The notes under the pieces: model-generated
Database searches by the model: none
Told to the model about the DNA's origin: nothing
What the model saw: the letters and a program-made list of their open reading frames with translations, nothing else
Program-made: the position numbers and the translations under genes
Source of the DNA: Sphingomonas mucosissima
GTDB taxonomy: Bacteria; Pseudomonadota; Alphaproteobacteria; Sphingomonadales; Sphingomonadaceae
NCBI RefSeq assembly: GCF_002197665.1
Contig: NZ_NBBJ01000002.1
Location: 310,001-374,000 of the forward strand
DNA length: 64,000 nucleotides
Reading direction: 5' to 3'
Part shown: piece after piece, positions 8,561 to 16,748 of the stretch
Position numbering within the stretch: the first letter of the stretch is position 1
Layout: every line of letters starts with the position of its first letter

Positions 8561-11035
8561 ATGGCTCGCCAAGACAACGCCCGCGTCACAGCGGTTCTGG
8601 GGCCGACCAATACCGGCAAGACGCACCTCGCGGTTGAGCGAATGGTGGCGCATTCATCCGGGATGATCGGCTTTCCCCTCCGGCTGCTGGCGCGCGAGGT
8701 GTATGACCGCGTGGTTGCGATGAAGGGGCCGGAGCGGGTCGCGCTGATCACCGGCGAAGAGCGGATCGTTCCCAAGGACGCCCGCTGGTTCCTGTGCACT
8801 GCCGAAAGCATGCCAACCGACCGCGACGTCGCCTTTGTCGGCATCGACGAGGCGCAGCTTGGCGCGGACGCGGAGCGCGGGCACGTCTTCACCGACCGGC
8901 TGCTGTATGCGCGCGGCCGGGAAGAAACGATGATCCTGGGATCGGCGGCGCTGAAGCCGGTGGTGCGTGCGCTAGTGCCCGGCGTCGAGATCGTCGAGCG
9001 GCCGCGCTTTTCGGACCTGAGCTACGCCGGCGCGAAGAAGATCAGCCGCTTGCCGCGGCGCTCGGCGATCGTCGCGTTCAGTGCGGAGGAAGTGTACGCG
9101 GTGGCCGAGATGCTGCGGCGGCTGCGCGGCGGCGCGGCCGTGGTGATGGGGGCGCTGTCCCCGCGCACCCGCAACGCGCAGGTCGCGATGTTCCAGGCGG
9201 GCGAGGTGGATTACCTCGTCGCCACCGACGCGATCGGCATGGGCCTCAACATGGACGTGGCGCATGTCGCCTTCGCCGGGCTGCACAAGTTCGATGGAAA
9301 GCGGCGGCGGCGGCTGACCGTGGCCGAGATGGCGCAGATCGCTGGGCGCGCCGGCCGCCACCAGCGCGACGGCACCTTTGGGGGCGTGGCGGAGGAAGGG
9401 CCCGACGCCTTTCTTCCCGAGGAAGTGCTGGCGATCGAGGCGCATCGCTTCCCGACGCTCGACTGGCTGTTCTGGCGCGAGGGCGATCCCGATCTGTCGA
9501 GCGTCGACGCGCTGCTCGCCTCGCTGAGCGCGCCGCCGCAGCACGAGGCGCTGCGCGCCGCGCCCGAATCGGTCGACCTCGCGGTGCTGCGCCGGTTGGC
9601 GGAGGATCCGGCGATCCGTGCACGGGCGCGGGGCCAGGTGGATCGTTTATGGGCGGTGTGCGGCATTCCCGACTTCCAGAAATCGGGCGTCGAGCCGCAT
9701 GCCCGCTTCGTCAGCCGCATCTTCGGGCATTTGTGCGACGGCTATCTGCCGCACCAATGGTTTGCCGATGAGGTGGCGCGGCTGGACCGCGTGGACGGCG
9801 ATGTGGAGACGATCGCGGGCCGGGTCGCCGCCATCCGGACCTGGGCCTATATCGCCCAGCGGAGCGACTGGCTGGCCGATCCGAAGCATTGGGCGGCGCG
9901 CACGGTGGCGGTGGAGGAGCGGCTGTCGGATGCGCTGCACACCAGCCTGACGCAGCGCTTCGTCGACAAGCGGACCAGCGTGTTGCTGAAGCAGATCGGC
10001 GCCGGCGCGGGTGCCCTGCCGGTGGAGATCGACGCCGAAGGCGAAGTGACGATCGATACGCATGCGATCGGGCGCCTCCAGGGCTTCCGCTTCGTCGTTG
10101 CGCCCGATGCGCGGGCGGCTGACAAACGCTTGCTGCTGGCAACGGCGGAAAAGCAGCTGACGCGCGAACGCGCGGCGCGGGGTGGTGCGCTCAGCACGGC
10201 GGCGAACGAGGCATTCTCGCTGGCTGAGGGCGGTGTGGTCGTGTGGCAGGACCATGCGGTGGCGCGGCTGGTGCGCGGACGGTCGCCTGGGCGCCCATCG
10301 GTGCAGCTGGACGAGGCGCTCGAGTGCCTCGATCCCGTGCTGCGCCGCGCCGTTACCGAGCGGATCCAGGCCTGGGTGGATGATGCGGTGCGCGCGCAGC
10401 TGCCGGTGCTCGCCAGGATGGCCGAGATGGCGCGTGATCCGGCTGCCACGCCGGCGCTGCGCAGCGTGGCGGCGGCGGTGGAGGCGGGTGGCGGCCTGAC
10501 GCAGCGCTTGCCGGTGCGGGCTGCGGTGGAGGCGCTGACTCCGCCTGATCGCCACCGGCTGCGCAAGGCGGGCGTGACGATCGGCGCGCTCGACCTGTTC
10601 GACCCGCGACTGCTGAAGCAGCGGGCGCGGCCGTGGCGCGACGCGGTGCTGGCCGCCGCGGGAGGCCCGGTTCCCGTGGCGCCGCGCGAGGGCGCGACGG
10701 TGCTGCCGCGTGGCACGCCCGGCGCGACGCTCGCCGCCGGCTTCCGCCCGCTGGGGGCGCAGGCGGTGCGCGTGGATCTGGTGGAGCGGATCGCGCGGGC
10801 GGCGCATGAGGCGCGTGCCAAAAGCGGCGGGGGACGTGCGCCGTTCCTGCCTGATCCGGCGCTCGCCACCTCCATCGGCCTGGAGCCGGGCACGGTGGAG
10901 CGGCTGATGGTGGAGCTGGGCTTCCGCCCGGCAGCCGAAGGGCGCTGGGCCTGGCGCGGGCGTCCCGCGGCCAAGGCGGCGCGGCCCCGGCCCGACAATG
11001 TCTTTGCCGCGCTGGCGGAGCTGGCCTTTGACTGA
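8561..11035 (+). CDS. SUV3-like helicase-related protein
   Basis: A superfamily 2 helicase of about 824 residues, of the Suv3-like type common in alphaproteobacteria. Walker A is GPTNTGKTHLA at residues 14-24. The DEAD-box equivalent is DEAQ (GIDEAQLG), and the C-terminal motor lobe has TDAIGMGLNMDV and the arginine-finger motif QIAGRAGRH. A long C-terminal region of unknown role follows. Relatives in mitochondria unwind RNA, so an RNA role is likely but inferred. In-frame starts at 8483, 8504 and 8519 exist. I took the ATG closest to the conserved N-terminus. The S4 gene begins 7 bases after its stop, which implies co-transcription. Confidence 0.88.
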   Translation: MARQDNARVTAVLGPTNTGKTHLAVERMVAHSSGMIGFPLRLLAREVYDRVVAMKGPERVALITGEERIVPKDARWFLCTAESMPTDRDVAFVGIDEAQLGADAERGHVFTDRLLYARGREETMILGSAALKPVVRALVPGVEIVERPRFSDLSYAGAKKISRLPRRSAIVAFSAEEVYAVAEMLRRLRGGAAVVMGALSPRTRNAQVAMFQAGEVDYLVATDAIGMGLNMDVAHVAFAGLHKFDGKRRRRLTVAEMAQIAGRAGRHQRDGTFGGVAEEGPDAFLPEEVLAIEAHRFPTLDWLFWREGDPDLSSVDALLASLSAPPQHEALRAAPESVDLAVLRRLAEDPAIRARARGQVDRLWAVCGIPDFQKSGVEPHARFVSRIFGHLCDGYLPHQWFADEVARLDRVDGDVETIAGRVAAIRTWAYIAQRSDWLADPKHWAARTVAVEERLSDALHTSLTQRFVDKRTSVLLKQIGAGAGALPVEIDAEGEVTIDTHAIGRLQGFRFVVAPDARAADKRLLLATAEKQLTRERAARGGALSTAANEAFSLAEGGVVVWQDHAVARLVRGRSPGRPSVQLDEALECLDPVLRRAVTERIQAWVDDAVRAQLPVLARMAEMARDPAATPALRSVAAAVEAGGGLTQRLPVRAAVEALTPPDRHRLRKAGVTIGALDLFDPRLLKQRARPWRDAVLAAAGGPVPVAPREGATVLPRGTPGATLAAGFRPLGAQAVRVDLVERIARAAHEARAKSGGGRAPFLPDPALATSIGLEPGTVERLMVELGFRPAAEGRWAWRGRPAAKAARPRPDNVFAALAELAFD

Positions 11036-11042
11036 GGCGAGC

Positions 11043-11336
11043 ATGCGTCTCGACCGCTTTTTGTGGTTCGCGCGGCTCGCCAAGACGCGTGACGTGGCGC
11101 AAGCGATGGCCGCCGACGGGCGTTTGCGCATCGATGGACGGCCGATCGACCGGGCCCACGCGCCGGTGCGAATCGGCAATGTCCTCACCTTCTTCAAGGC
11201 AGGCTCCGTGCGCGTCGTGCGCGTCGAGGCGCTGCCGCCGCGCCGCGGCCCGGCGCCCGAAGCGCGGCTGTGTTATCGCGATCTGGAGGCAGGCGACGAC
11301 AGCACAAATGGAACACACGCGAGCGACGGCGATTGA
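11043..11336 (+). CDS. S4-domain RNA-binding protein (Hsp15-like)
   Basis: A 97-residue protein that starts directly with an S4 fold (MRLDRFLWFARLAKTRDVA). This is the pattern of Hsp15/RqcP-type proteins, which bind 23S rRNA or stalled 50S subunits. The pattern includes the LRIDGRPIDRAHAPVRIGN turn. The C-terminus is a short acidic tail. It lies immediately after the helicase gene and 63 bases before the ferredoxin. An RNA-associated pair with the helicase is plausible. Which RNA it binds cannot be seen. Confidence 0.85.
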   Translation: MRLDRFLWFARLAKTRDVAQAMAADGRLRIDGRPIDRAHAPVRIGNVLTFFKAGSVRVVRVEALPPRRGPAPEARLCYRDLEAGDDSTNGTHASDGD

Positions 11337-11399
11337 CGCTGGCAGTCGGCCCGAATAGCAGCGGCGCCCAGTCTGCCGATCGAAGGAGTTTTGCCGGCC

Positions 11400-11741
11400 A
11401 TGACCTATGTCGTCACCGACGCGTGCATCCGTTGCAAATACATGGATTGCGTCGAGGTGTGCCCGGTCGACTGCTTCTACGAGGGCGAGAACATGCTCGT
11501 CATCAATCCGAGCGAGTGCATCGACTGCGGCGTGTGTGAGCCCGAATGCCCCGCCGAAGCGATCCTGCCGGACACGGAAAATGGCCTGGAGCGGTGGCTG
11601 GAGCTGAACGCCACCTTCTCGGGCCAATGGCCCAACGTGACTCGCAAGGTGGATCAGACGCCGCCTGACGCCGATGAGCACAAGGGCGAGGAAGGGAAAT
11701 ACGACAAGTATTTCTCCGCCGAGCCCGGTGCCGGCGACTGA
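11400..11741 (+). CDS. fdxA: 7Fe ferredoxin (3Fe-4S / 4Fe-4S)
   Basis: A 113-residue FdxA-type ferredoxin, a soluble electron carrier. The cysteine pattern is textbook: C9, C17 and C50 for the 3Fe-4S cluster; C21, C40, C43 and C46 for the 4Fe-4S cluster. The long C-terminal extension after residue 55 ([12 protein letters not shown] and a charged tail) is usual for alphaproteobacterial FdxA. The ATG is chosen because AAGGAG at 11383-11388 sits 11 bases upstream. A TTG at 11391 would be too close to it. The partner enzyme is unknown. Confidence 0.95.
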   Translation: MTYVVTDACIRCKYMDCVEVCPVDCFYEGENMLVINPSECIDCGVCEPECPAEAILPDTENGLERWLELNATFSGQWPNVTRKVDQTPPDADEHKGEEGKYDKYFSAEPGAGD

Positions 11742-12012
11742 ACCTAACGCGTCACACAGTCCCTGTTTGGCACATGCCAGCCGCATGATCCGCCGGTGAT
11801 CATGCGGCCGGAGCTGTTGCGCCAGCGATGCTGACTCATCTTCGCTAGTAATAATGTTGCAATGCTGCTATATAAGCCCGTGACGGACGCATTGATCTAG
11901 CGCGTCCGCTGGAGACGCTAACCTTTCACGTCACGATGGACGAGCACAGGCGGGCGGCAACGCTCGAATGGTCGGGCCAGTGGCGTGATTCAACCCAGAG
12001 GATCGGGTTCCT

Positions 12013-12546
12013 ATGGCTGCCAAGGCGCTGCATTTCGACGTCGGTGATTATGTTGTTTACCCGAAGCACGGCGTTGGCCGCGTGATCGAGCTGCAGAAAC
12101 AGGAAATCGCCGGCATGCAGCTCGAACTTTACGTGCTGCGCTTCGAAAAGGAAAAGATGACGCTCCGCGTGCCGACCAACAAGGCCGAGAGCGTGGGCAT
12201 GCGCAAGCTGTCGTCCGACAAGACGATGCGCGAAGCGATGGAAACGCTGAAGGGCAAGCCCAAGGTGAAGCGCACCATGTGGTCGCGCCGCGCACAAGAA
12301 TATGAAGCGAAGATCAACTCGGGCGACCTGGTGTCGATCGCCGAAGTGGTCCGCGACCTGTTCCGCGCCGAGGACCAGCCCGAGCAGAGCTATTCCGAGC
12401 GCCAGATTTTCGAGGGCGCCTGCAGCCGCCTCGCCCGCGAGTTGGCTGCGATGGAGCAGATCGACGAGCCCGCGGCGCAGGAAAAGATCCTCGAGATCCT
12501 CCGCGCAGCAGCAGCGATCTACAACAAGGACAAGGTGCCGGCCTGA
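12013..12546 (+). CDS. carD: CarD family transcriptional regulator
   Basis: A 177-residue CarD/CdnL protein, which binds the RNA polymerase beta subunit and stabilises open complexes, notably at rRNA promoters. The N-terminal RNA-polymerase interaction domain is obvious (FDVGDYVVYPKHGVGRV). The C-terminal helical DNA-binding part follows, including the KINSGDLVSIAEVVRDL stretch with a basic MWSRRAQEYE lead-in. The gap to fdxA (about 270 bases) contains an AT-rich patch with TATATA at 11869-11874, the most likely promoter zone. A strong terminator follows the gene, so carD ends this block. Confidence 0.95.
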   Translation: MAAKALHFDVGDYVVYPKHGVGRVIELQKQEIAGMQLELYVLRFEKEKMTLRVPTNKAESVGMRKLSSDKTMREAMETLKGKPKVKRTMWSRRAQEYEAKINSGDLVSIAEVVRDLFRAEDQPEQSYSERQIFEGACSRLARELAAMEQIDEPAAQEKILEILRAAAAIYNKDKVPA

Positions 12547-12593
12547 GCTCGAGCGGGGCTGCGAGGCCCCGCCGATTACCAGTGCGTGTCGTC

Positions 12594-12629
12594 AAAAAGG
12601 GGCGGCCTCCCAGTGAGGTCGCCCTTTTT
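12594..12629 (+). terminator. Rho-independent terminator after carD
   Basis: The 5' arm AAAAAGGGGCGGCCTC pairs with GAGGTCGCCCTTTTT across a 5-base loop, with one bulged G and one G-T pair. The arm ends in a run of five T. It lies about 50 bases after the carD stop. The A-run on the 5' side makes it potentially bidirectional. Confidence 0.85.
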
Positions 12630-12649
12630 CATTTGATCTCCTTCTTGTG

Positions 12650-12679
12650 TTTACATCCGTAATCTTCCCGGTGTATTAT
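12650..12679 (+). promoter_or_regulatory. Putative sigma-70 promoter of the GIN-domain cluster
   Basis: TTTACA (12650-12655) and TATTAT (12674-12679) are 18 bases apart, 26 bases before the first GIN-domain start and just after the carD terminator. The motif GTGTATTA (12671-12678) recurs at 13449-13456 before the second GIN gene, which suggests duplicated promoter elements. Confidence 0.5.
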
Positions 12680-12705
12680 GCAACAAAAACACCAGGGAGA
12701 TGATC

Positions 12706-13428
12706 ATGCGGCTGACCGGATATTTGCTGACGTTCGCCGGCGCATTGTGCGCCACGGCGGCTCAAGCGGACGAGATCACGGGAGAGCGGGACGGTGAGGC
12801 GCTGGTGTACCGTGTCGGCGGCTTCGACAGCGTCGGCCTCGGCATCCCCGCTTCGGTTGATATCCGCGTTGGGCCGGACTGGTCGGTGCGCGCGAGCGGG
12901 CCGGCGAACGCGCTGGCGGAACTGCGCGTCGAGCGAGACGGGCGCTCACTCCAGCTTCGGCCCCGGAACGGCTGGCGAAATACCAATGCATCGCTGGCCC
13001 GGCAGGTGCGGGTGATCATTACCATGCCGCAACTGGCGAGCGCCAGCATCGGCGGCTCGGGCCGCATGGCGGTGGACCGTGTCACCGGAGAGAGCCTGCG
13101 GGCAAGCGTCGGCGGCTCGGGCAGCCTGGCGCTCGGAACGGTGGCGGTGGACAATCTAGCAGTGTCGATCGGCGGCTCCGGCGAAGTGACAGCCGCCGGC
13201 CGGGCGGCGCAATTGACGGTGAAGAACAGCGGATCGGGGCGGTTCGCGGCGCCCGATCTTCGGGCGTCGGGCGCGACTGTTTCAGCCGCCGGTTCGGGAC
13301 AAGTTCGCGCGGTGGTCGACGGCCCCGCGACGGTCTCGCTCGCCGGCAGCGGTATGGTCGACCTGGGACGGGGCGCGAAATGCACTGTTCGGCGCGCGGG
13401 CAGTGGGCGAGTGATCTGCGGCAGCTGA
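12706..13428 (+). CDS. Secreted GIN-domain (DUF2807) protein, paralogue 1
   Basis: A 240-residue exported protein. A signal peptide of about 22 residues ends at AAQAD. The rest is a single-stranded beta-helix-like GIN domain with a ladder of glycine turns: IGGSGRM, VGGSGSL, IGGSGEV, NSGSGRF, AAGSGQV, LAGSGMV. The end carries two cysteines 12 residues apart (CTVRRAGSGRVIC), also seen in the two following paralogues. I chose the second ATG because AGGGAG (12694-12699) touches the first ATG (12700) but is 6 bases from this one. The biological role of this family is unknown. Location in the periplasm or on the surface is inferred from the signal. Confidence 0.88.
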   Translation: MRLTGYLLTFAGALCATAAQADEITGERDGEALVYRVGGFDSVGLGIPASVDIRVGPDWSVRASGPANALAELRVERDGRSLQLRPRNGWRNTNASLARQVRVIITMPQLASASIGGSGRMAVDRVTGESLRASVGGSGSLALGTVAVDNLAVSIGGSGEVTAAGRAAQLTVKNSGSGRFAAPDLRASGATVSAAGSGQVRAVVDGPATVSLAGSGMVDLGRGAKCTVRRAGSGRVICGS

Positions 13429-13481
13429 CACTTGCCCGCTTTACTGTTGTGTATTAGCAAGGCAACACACAGGAGGAAATC

Positions 13482-14204
13482 ATGCGCCGTTTAGCCTTCG
13501 CTCTCTTGATCCCTCTGGCCGGGTGCGGTGTCTGGTCGAGTGACGACAATGTGCCCGGGGTCGCAGCGACCGGGAGCGGAAATGAGCGAAGATACGCCGT
13601 GGCCGACTTCGCCAGCATCGATCAGCGCGGCCCAGACGATGTCGACGTTCGCGTCGGCACCGGCTTCTCCGTTCGCGCAGAAGGCGATCCCGACACCGTC
13701 TTGCGGGTGAAAATCGCCAAGGACGGCAAGCGGCTGCTCATCACGCGCGAGCGCGGCGGGATCAGCTGGCAGTCGGGTAGTGCCAAGATCTACGTCACCA
13801 TGCCTCGCATTGAAGCGGCCAGCCTGGCGGGAGCAGGCGACGTGACGGTTGATCGCGTGGAGGGCGGCACCTTCAACGGCAGCATCGCCGGGTCCGGCAC
13901 GTTGAAGCTCGGCCGAGTGGGGGTCAGTCGGCTGGAACTGTCGATTGCCGGCTCGGGGGATGCGGAGGCAGCCGGCGAGGCGCAGGCGCTGTCGGTGAAT
14001 ATCGCGGGTTCCGGCGACATCGAGGCTAGCGGGCTGCGCGCCACCAGCGCCGACGTGAATATCGCCGGCTCCGGGAGCGTCCGCGCGGTGGTGAGCGGAC
14101 CGGCAAAGGTGGCCATCATGGGGGCAGGCGACGTGGATCTCGGCCCCGAGGCGGATTGCGAGGTCAGCAAGCTGGGGGCCGGGGAGGTACGCTGCCGCCG
14201 CTGA
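13482..14204 (+). CDS. GIN-domain (DUF2807) lipoprotein, paralogue 2
   Basis: A 240-residue protein with a lipoprotein signal (lipobox LAGC, C15), so it should be anchored by lipid in the envelope. The mature part is a GIN beta-helix with turns LAGAGDV, IAGSGTL, IAGSGDA, IAGSGDI, IAGSGSV and IMGAGDV. The C-terminal cysteine pair (C-x11-C) matches its neighbours. A strong AGGAGG lies just before the ATG. It is 53 bases downstream of paralogue 1, with its own GTGTATTA motif. The retained ladder and pair of cysteines point to the same fold, with different anchoring. Confidence 0.88.
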   Translation: MRRLAFALLIPLAGCGVWSSDDNVPGVAATGSGNERRYAVADFASIDQRGPDDVDVRVGTGFSVRAEGDPDTVLRVKIAKDGKRLLITRERGGISWQSGSAKIYVTMPRIEAASLAGAGDVTVDRVEGGTFNGSIAGSGTLKLGRVGVSRLELSIAGSGDAEAAGEAQALSVNIAGSGDIEASGLRATSADVNIAGSGSVRAVVSGPAKVAIMGAGDVDLGPEADCEVSKLGAGEVRCRR

Positions 14205-14244
14205 GCCCTTGCACGCGGCTTAGGGGGGTGCGACGGGCGACGCC

Positions 14245-14958
14245 ATGATCGCGCGCTTCATTCCCCTTCTGGCGCTGTCGGCCGCCATGCCGGTTGCCAT
14301 GCCGGTCATGGCGGCGGACCGAACCGTTTCCGTGGGAAGCTTCGAGCGGGTGCGCGTGGATGGGCCGTTCGAGGTTCGGATCATTGCCGGCGGATCGCCC
14401 GGCGCGAAGCTGGCGGGTGACCGCGACCTGATCGAGCGGATCGCCGTGCAGGTGAATGGCGGGACCTTGACCGTTCGGCTCGGCACCGGCGGCTGGGGCG
14501 AGCGGTTCGCCACCCGCAACGCGACGCCGCCGATTATCACGCTTTCCACGCCGCGGCTCACCAATCTGGCGGTGTCCGCGGGCGCCCGCACCAGCGTCAA
14601 CCAGATGACGGGTCAGCAGGTTGCGGTGTCCGTCCATGGCTCAGGCAGCCTGGTGGTGGAGCGGGTGGACGCGGATCAGTTCACCGCGGCGCTGCTGGGC
14701 GCGGGAACGCTGATCGTTGGCGGGCAGGCGAATCGCGCGCGGCTGACCAGCGACGGCGCGGCGACCATCGACGCCGCCAAACTGGCGGTGAAGGATCTGG
14801 TGGTGCAGCTGAATGGGCTGGGCGAAACAATCGCCATGGCGCGCCAAACCGCACAGGTCACCACCACAGGCCTGGGGAAAGTGACGGTGACAGGGCCGGC
14901 CACCTGCACTGTTCGGGCGATCGCCGGCGGCCCGGTGATTTGCGGCTCGCGCAAATAG
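14245..14958 (+). CDS. Secreted GIN-domain (DUF2807) protein, paralogue 3
   Basis: A 237-residue exported protein with an N-terminal signal ending near PVMAAD. It is the most diverged of the three. Only one clear GSG turn remains (VHGSGSL), and others are replaced by LLGAGTL, SDGAATI, LNGLGET and TTGLGKV. The final C-x11-C pair and the ending VICGS are kept and are almost the same as in paralogue 1. It follows paralogue 2 by 40 bases and ends before a hairpin facing rpmG. This fits an old tandem triplication with different fates. Confidence 0.85.
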   Translation: MIARFIPLLALSAAMPVAMPVMAADRTVSVGSFERVRVDGPFEVRIIAGGSPGAKLAGDRDLIERIAVQVNGGTLTVRLGTGGWGERFATRNATPPIITLSTPRLTNLAVSAGARTSVNQMTGQQVAVSVHGSGSLVVERVDADQFTAALLGAGTLIVGGQANRARLTSDGAATIDAAKLAVKDLVVQLNGLGETIAMARQTAQVTTTGLGKVTVTGPATCTVRAIAGGPVICGSRK

Positions 14959-14962
14959 GACG

Positions 14963-14990
14963 AACCGCCCGATCACGCGATCAGGCGGTT
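14963..14990. terminator. Hairpin after the GIN cluster
   Basis: AACCGCC and GGCGGTT form the outer stem and GATC/GATC the inner one, with one mismatched pair between and a 4-base loop. It starts 4 bases after the third GIN stop. There is no T-tract. Confidence 0.4.
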
Positions 14991-15102
14991 ATGGTCGTAT
15001 CCAGCATCAGCAAATCGCGTGGCATCCAAGCGGCCGGCGTTCGACCAGTTGGCTGGTCGACGTGCCTGGCAGGCGTGTGTGCCCGTGCGATCCGACAGCG
15101 GG

Positions 15103-15131
15103 GGCGAACGCAAGCAACAAGCGCGTTCGCC
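15103..15131 (-). terminator. Hairpin downstream of rpmG
   Basis: GGCGAACG and CGTTCGCC form an 8-base perfect stem 14 bases past the rpmG stop on the minus strand. No T-run follows, so intrinsic termination is only possible. Confidence 0.4.
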
Positions 15132-15144
15132 GATCCCGCGCGAA

Positions 15145-15312
15145 TTACTTGATCTTCGCTTCCTTGAACTCGACGTGCTTGCGCACGACGGGATCATACT
15201 TGCTGAAGCTCAGCTTTTCCGTCTTGGTACGGGGGTTCTTCTTGGTGACGTAGAAGAAGCCGGTGTCAGCCGTGCTGACGAGCTTGATCTTGACGGTGGT
15301 CGGCTTTGCCAT
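15145..15312 (-). CDS. rpmG: 50S ribosomal protein L33
   Basis: A 55-residue, very basic protein matching bacterial L33 over its whole length ([20 protein letters not shown], then [20 protein letters not shown] and the ending [10 protein letters not shown]). It lacks the CxxC pairs of the zinc-binding form, so it is the zinc-independent type. The frame runs on upstream to 15441, but the added codons are unlike any L33, and the ATG at the family start is clear. It stands alone, which is common for rpmG in alphaproteobacteria. Confidence 0.97.
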   Translation of the reverse strand: MAKPTTVKIKLVSTADTGFFYVTKKNPRTKTEKLSFSKYDPVVRKHVEFKEAKIK

Positions 15313-15581
15313 GACCCGCGAATCCTGTTCTTGAAGCGAAACAAAAAATAGCGGCGAGCTGGGCGCGCCGCTTTCAATGGCGGGCGCATGAAGGATCGTG
15401 CCCGCAAAGTCAAGCGAGCGCCGCTTTAACGGCGCCTTCATGCCGCGCCGTCACGACCGTGGATCGGACGGCGCCAGCGGTGCGTAGGCGCAAAGAGCAT
15501 GGGTGTTCAACAGTGGATGCGCGGCCTCGGGCATATCCCGATCGGCCGGCGGACGGCAGGAAACGGAGCTGATCGGCCTTT

Positions 15582-16148
15582 ATGGATGCATTGATGGCCG
15601 CATTGGTGCTCGGCGCGATCTGCCAGGCGGGCGACAAGACGCCTTGGCTGGCGGCGATCCTTGCCGATCGATTTCGCGCGCCGATCGTGGTGATCATCGC
15701 CACGGCGATCGCGCTCGCCGGCAATTATGCGCTGGGCGTTGTGGGCGGGATCATCCTTGCCCCCATGCTGTCGGCGGAAGCGCGACTCTTGCTGCTCGCA
15801 CTGGCGCTGGTGCTTGCGGCACTCAGCACGACGCTGCGGTCCCGGTCGCCGGATCGGCTGGAGGGGTGGCGGCTCGGCGCGCCGGGTACGAGCACGCTGG
15901 GGCTCGCGATCATGATCTTCGGCGATCGGATGCAATTCGTGGTGCTGGCGCTTGCCGTGCGTAGCGAACTGCCGTGGCTTGCGGCGGTTGGCGGCACGAT
16001 TGGGGCGCTGGCGGTGACGATCCCGGCGACGTTGATGGGGGAGCGGCAATGGCTCGCGCTGCCACAGGGCGCGATCCGCATCGGCTCGGCATTGCTGCTG
16101 GCGCTCGTTGGCGTTGTTCTCGGCCTGTCGGCGCTTCGCCTGATCTGA
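15582..16148 (+). CDS. GDT1/TMEM165-like membrane protein with altered motifs
   Basis: A 188-residue, strongly hydrophobic protein with about six helices, sized and arranged like UPF0016/GDT1 cation transporters (Mn2+ or Ca2+). Family members carry two E-x-G-D-[KR]-[TS] motifs that build the ion site. Here the first reads CQAGDKTPW near residue 14 and the second IFGDRMQF near residue 112. The acidic first residue is thus missing in both. It may have a changed substrate or be a degenerate paralogue. It is flanked by rpmG on the other strand and dps downstream. Confidence 0.75.
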   Translation: MDALMAALVLGAICQAGDKTPWLAAILADRFRAPIVVIIATAIALAGNYALGVVGGIILAPMLSAEARLLLLALALVLAALSTTLRSRSPDRLEGWRLGAPGTSTLGLAIMIFGDRMQFVVLALAVRSELPWLAAVGGTIGALAVTIPATLMGERQWLALPQGAIRIGSALLLALVGVVLGLSALRLI

Positions 16149-16235
16149 TGCAATGTTCGCGCGGGGTGAATTGACGGGAGCGATTTGCCGATCGATCCGT
16201 TCACGCAACGAACATTCCATCTGGAGCGAATCACC

Positions 16236-16733
16236 GTGGCTGACATTGCCCCCGACCTGAAGACCCCGTCCGATCTGCCGCGCAACGACACCCGTACCGT
16301 CGCCGAGGCGCTTAATTCGGCGCTGGCGGATTGCTACGCGCTGTATCTCAAGACCAAGAATTTCCACTGGCATGTCTCGGGGCCGCATTTCCGCGATTAT
16401 CACCTGCTGCTGGACGATCAGGCGGCGCAGATCCTGGGCGTGACCGATGCGATCGCCGAGCGCGTGCGCAAGACCGGCAACGTAACGCTGCGCTCGATCG
16501 GCGACATCTCGCGCCGTCAGACGATCACCGATAATGACCGCGACTTCGTGCCGGCCGGCGACATGCTGAGCGAGCTGCGCGACGACAATCTGAAGCTGGT
16601 GGAAAGCTTTCGCGCGGTGAAGGATGCGGCCGAGGCGGCGAAGGATAATGCCACCAGCGGCATCGTCGATGAGTGGACCGATCAGGCGGAAGAGCGTGCC
16701 TGGTTCCTGTTCGAGGCCAGCCGCAAGGGCTGA
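16236..16733 (+). CDS. dps: Dps-family DNA starvation/ferritin-like protein
   Basis: A 165-residue Dps protein, which forms a 12-subunit shell that oxidises and stores iron and shields DNA. The ferroxidase region is clear: KNFHWHVSGPHFRDYHLLLDD at residues 41-61 carries the conserved His and Asp ligands. The rest is a four-helix bundle. The GTG is chosen because GGAG lies 9 bases upstream. A TTG at 16185 would add 17 unlike residues. No OxyR or Fur box was identified. The metallophosphoesterase faces it tail to tail, 15 bases away. Confidence 0.92.
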   Translation: MADIAPDLKTPSDLPRNDTRTVAEALNSALADCYALYLKTKNFHWHVSGPHFRDYHLLLDDQAAQILGVTDAIAERVRKTGNVTLRSIGDISRRQTITDNDRDFVPAGDMLSELRDDNLKLVESFRAVKDAAEAAKDNATSGIVDEWTDQAEERAWFLFEASRKG

Positions 16734-16748
16734 CCCGAACGGGCGCGA

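Noticed and set aside
9647..11197. 516-codon open frame opposite the helicase gene
   Set aside because: Composition is Arg/His/Gln-rich, without motifs; helicase motifs are on the plus strand.
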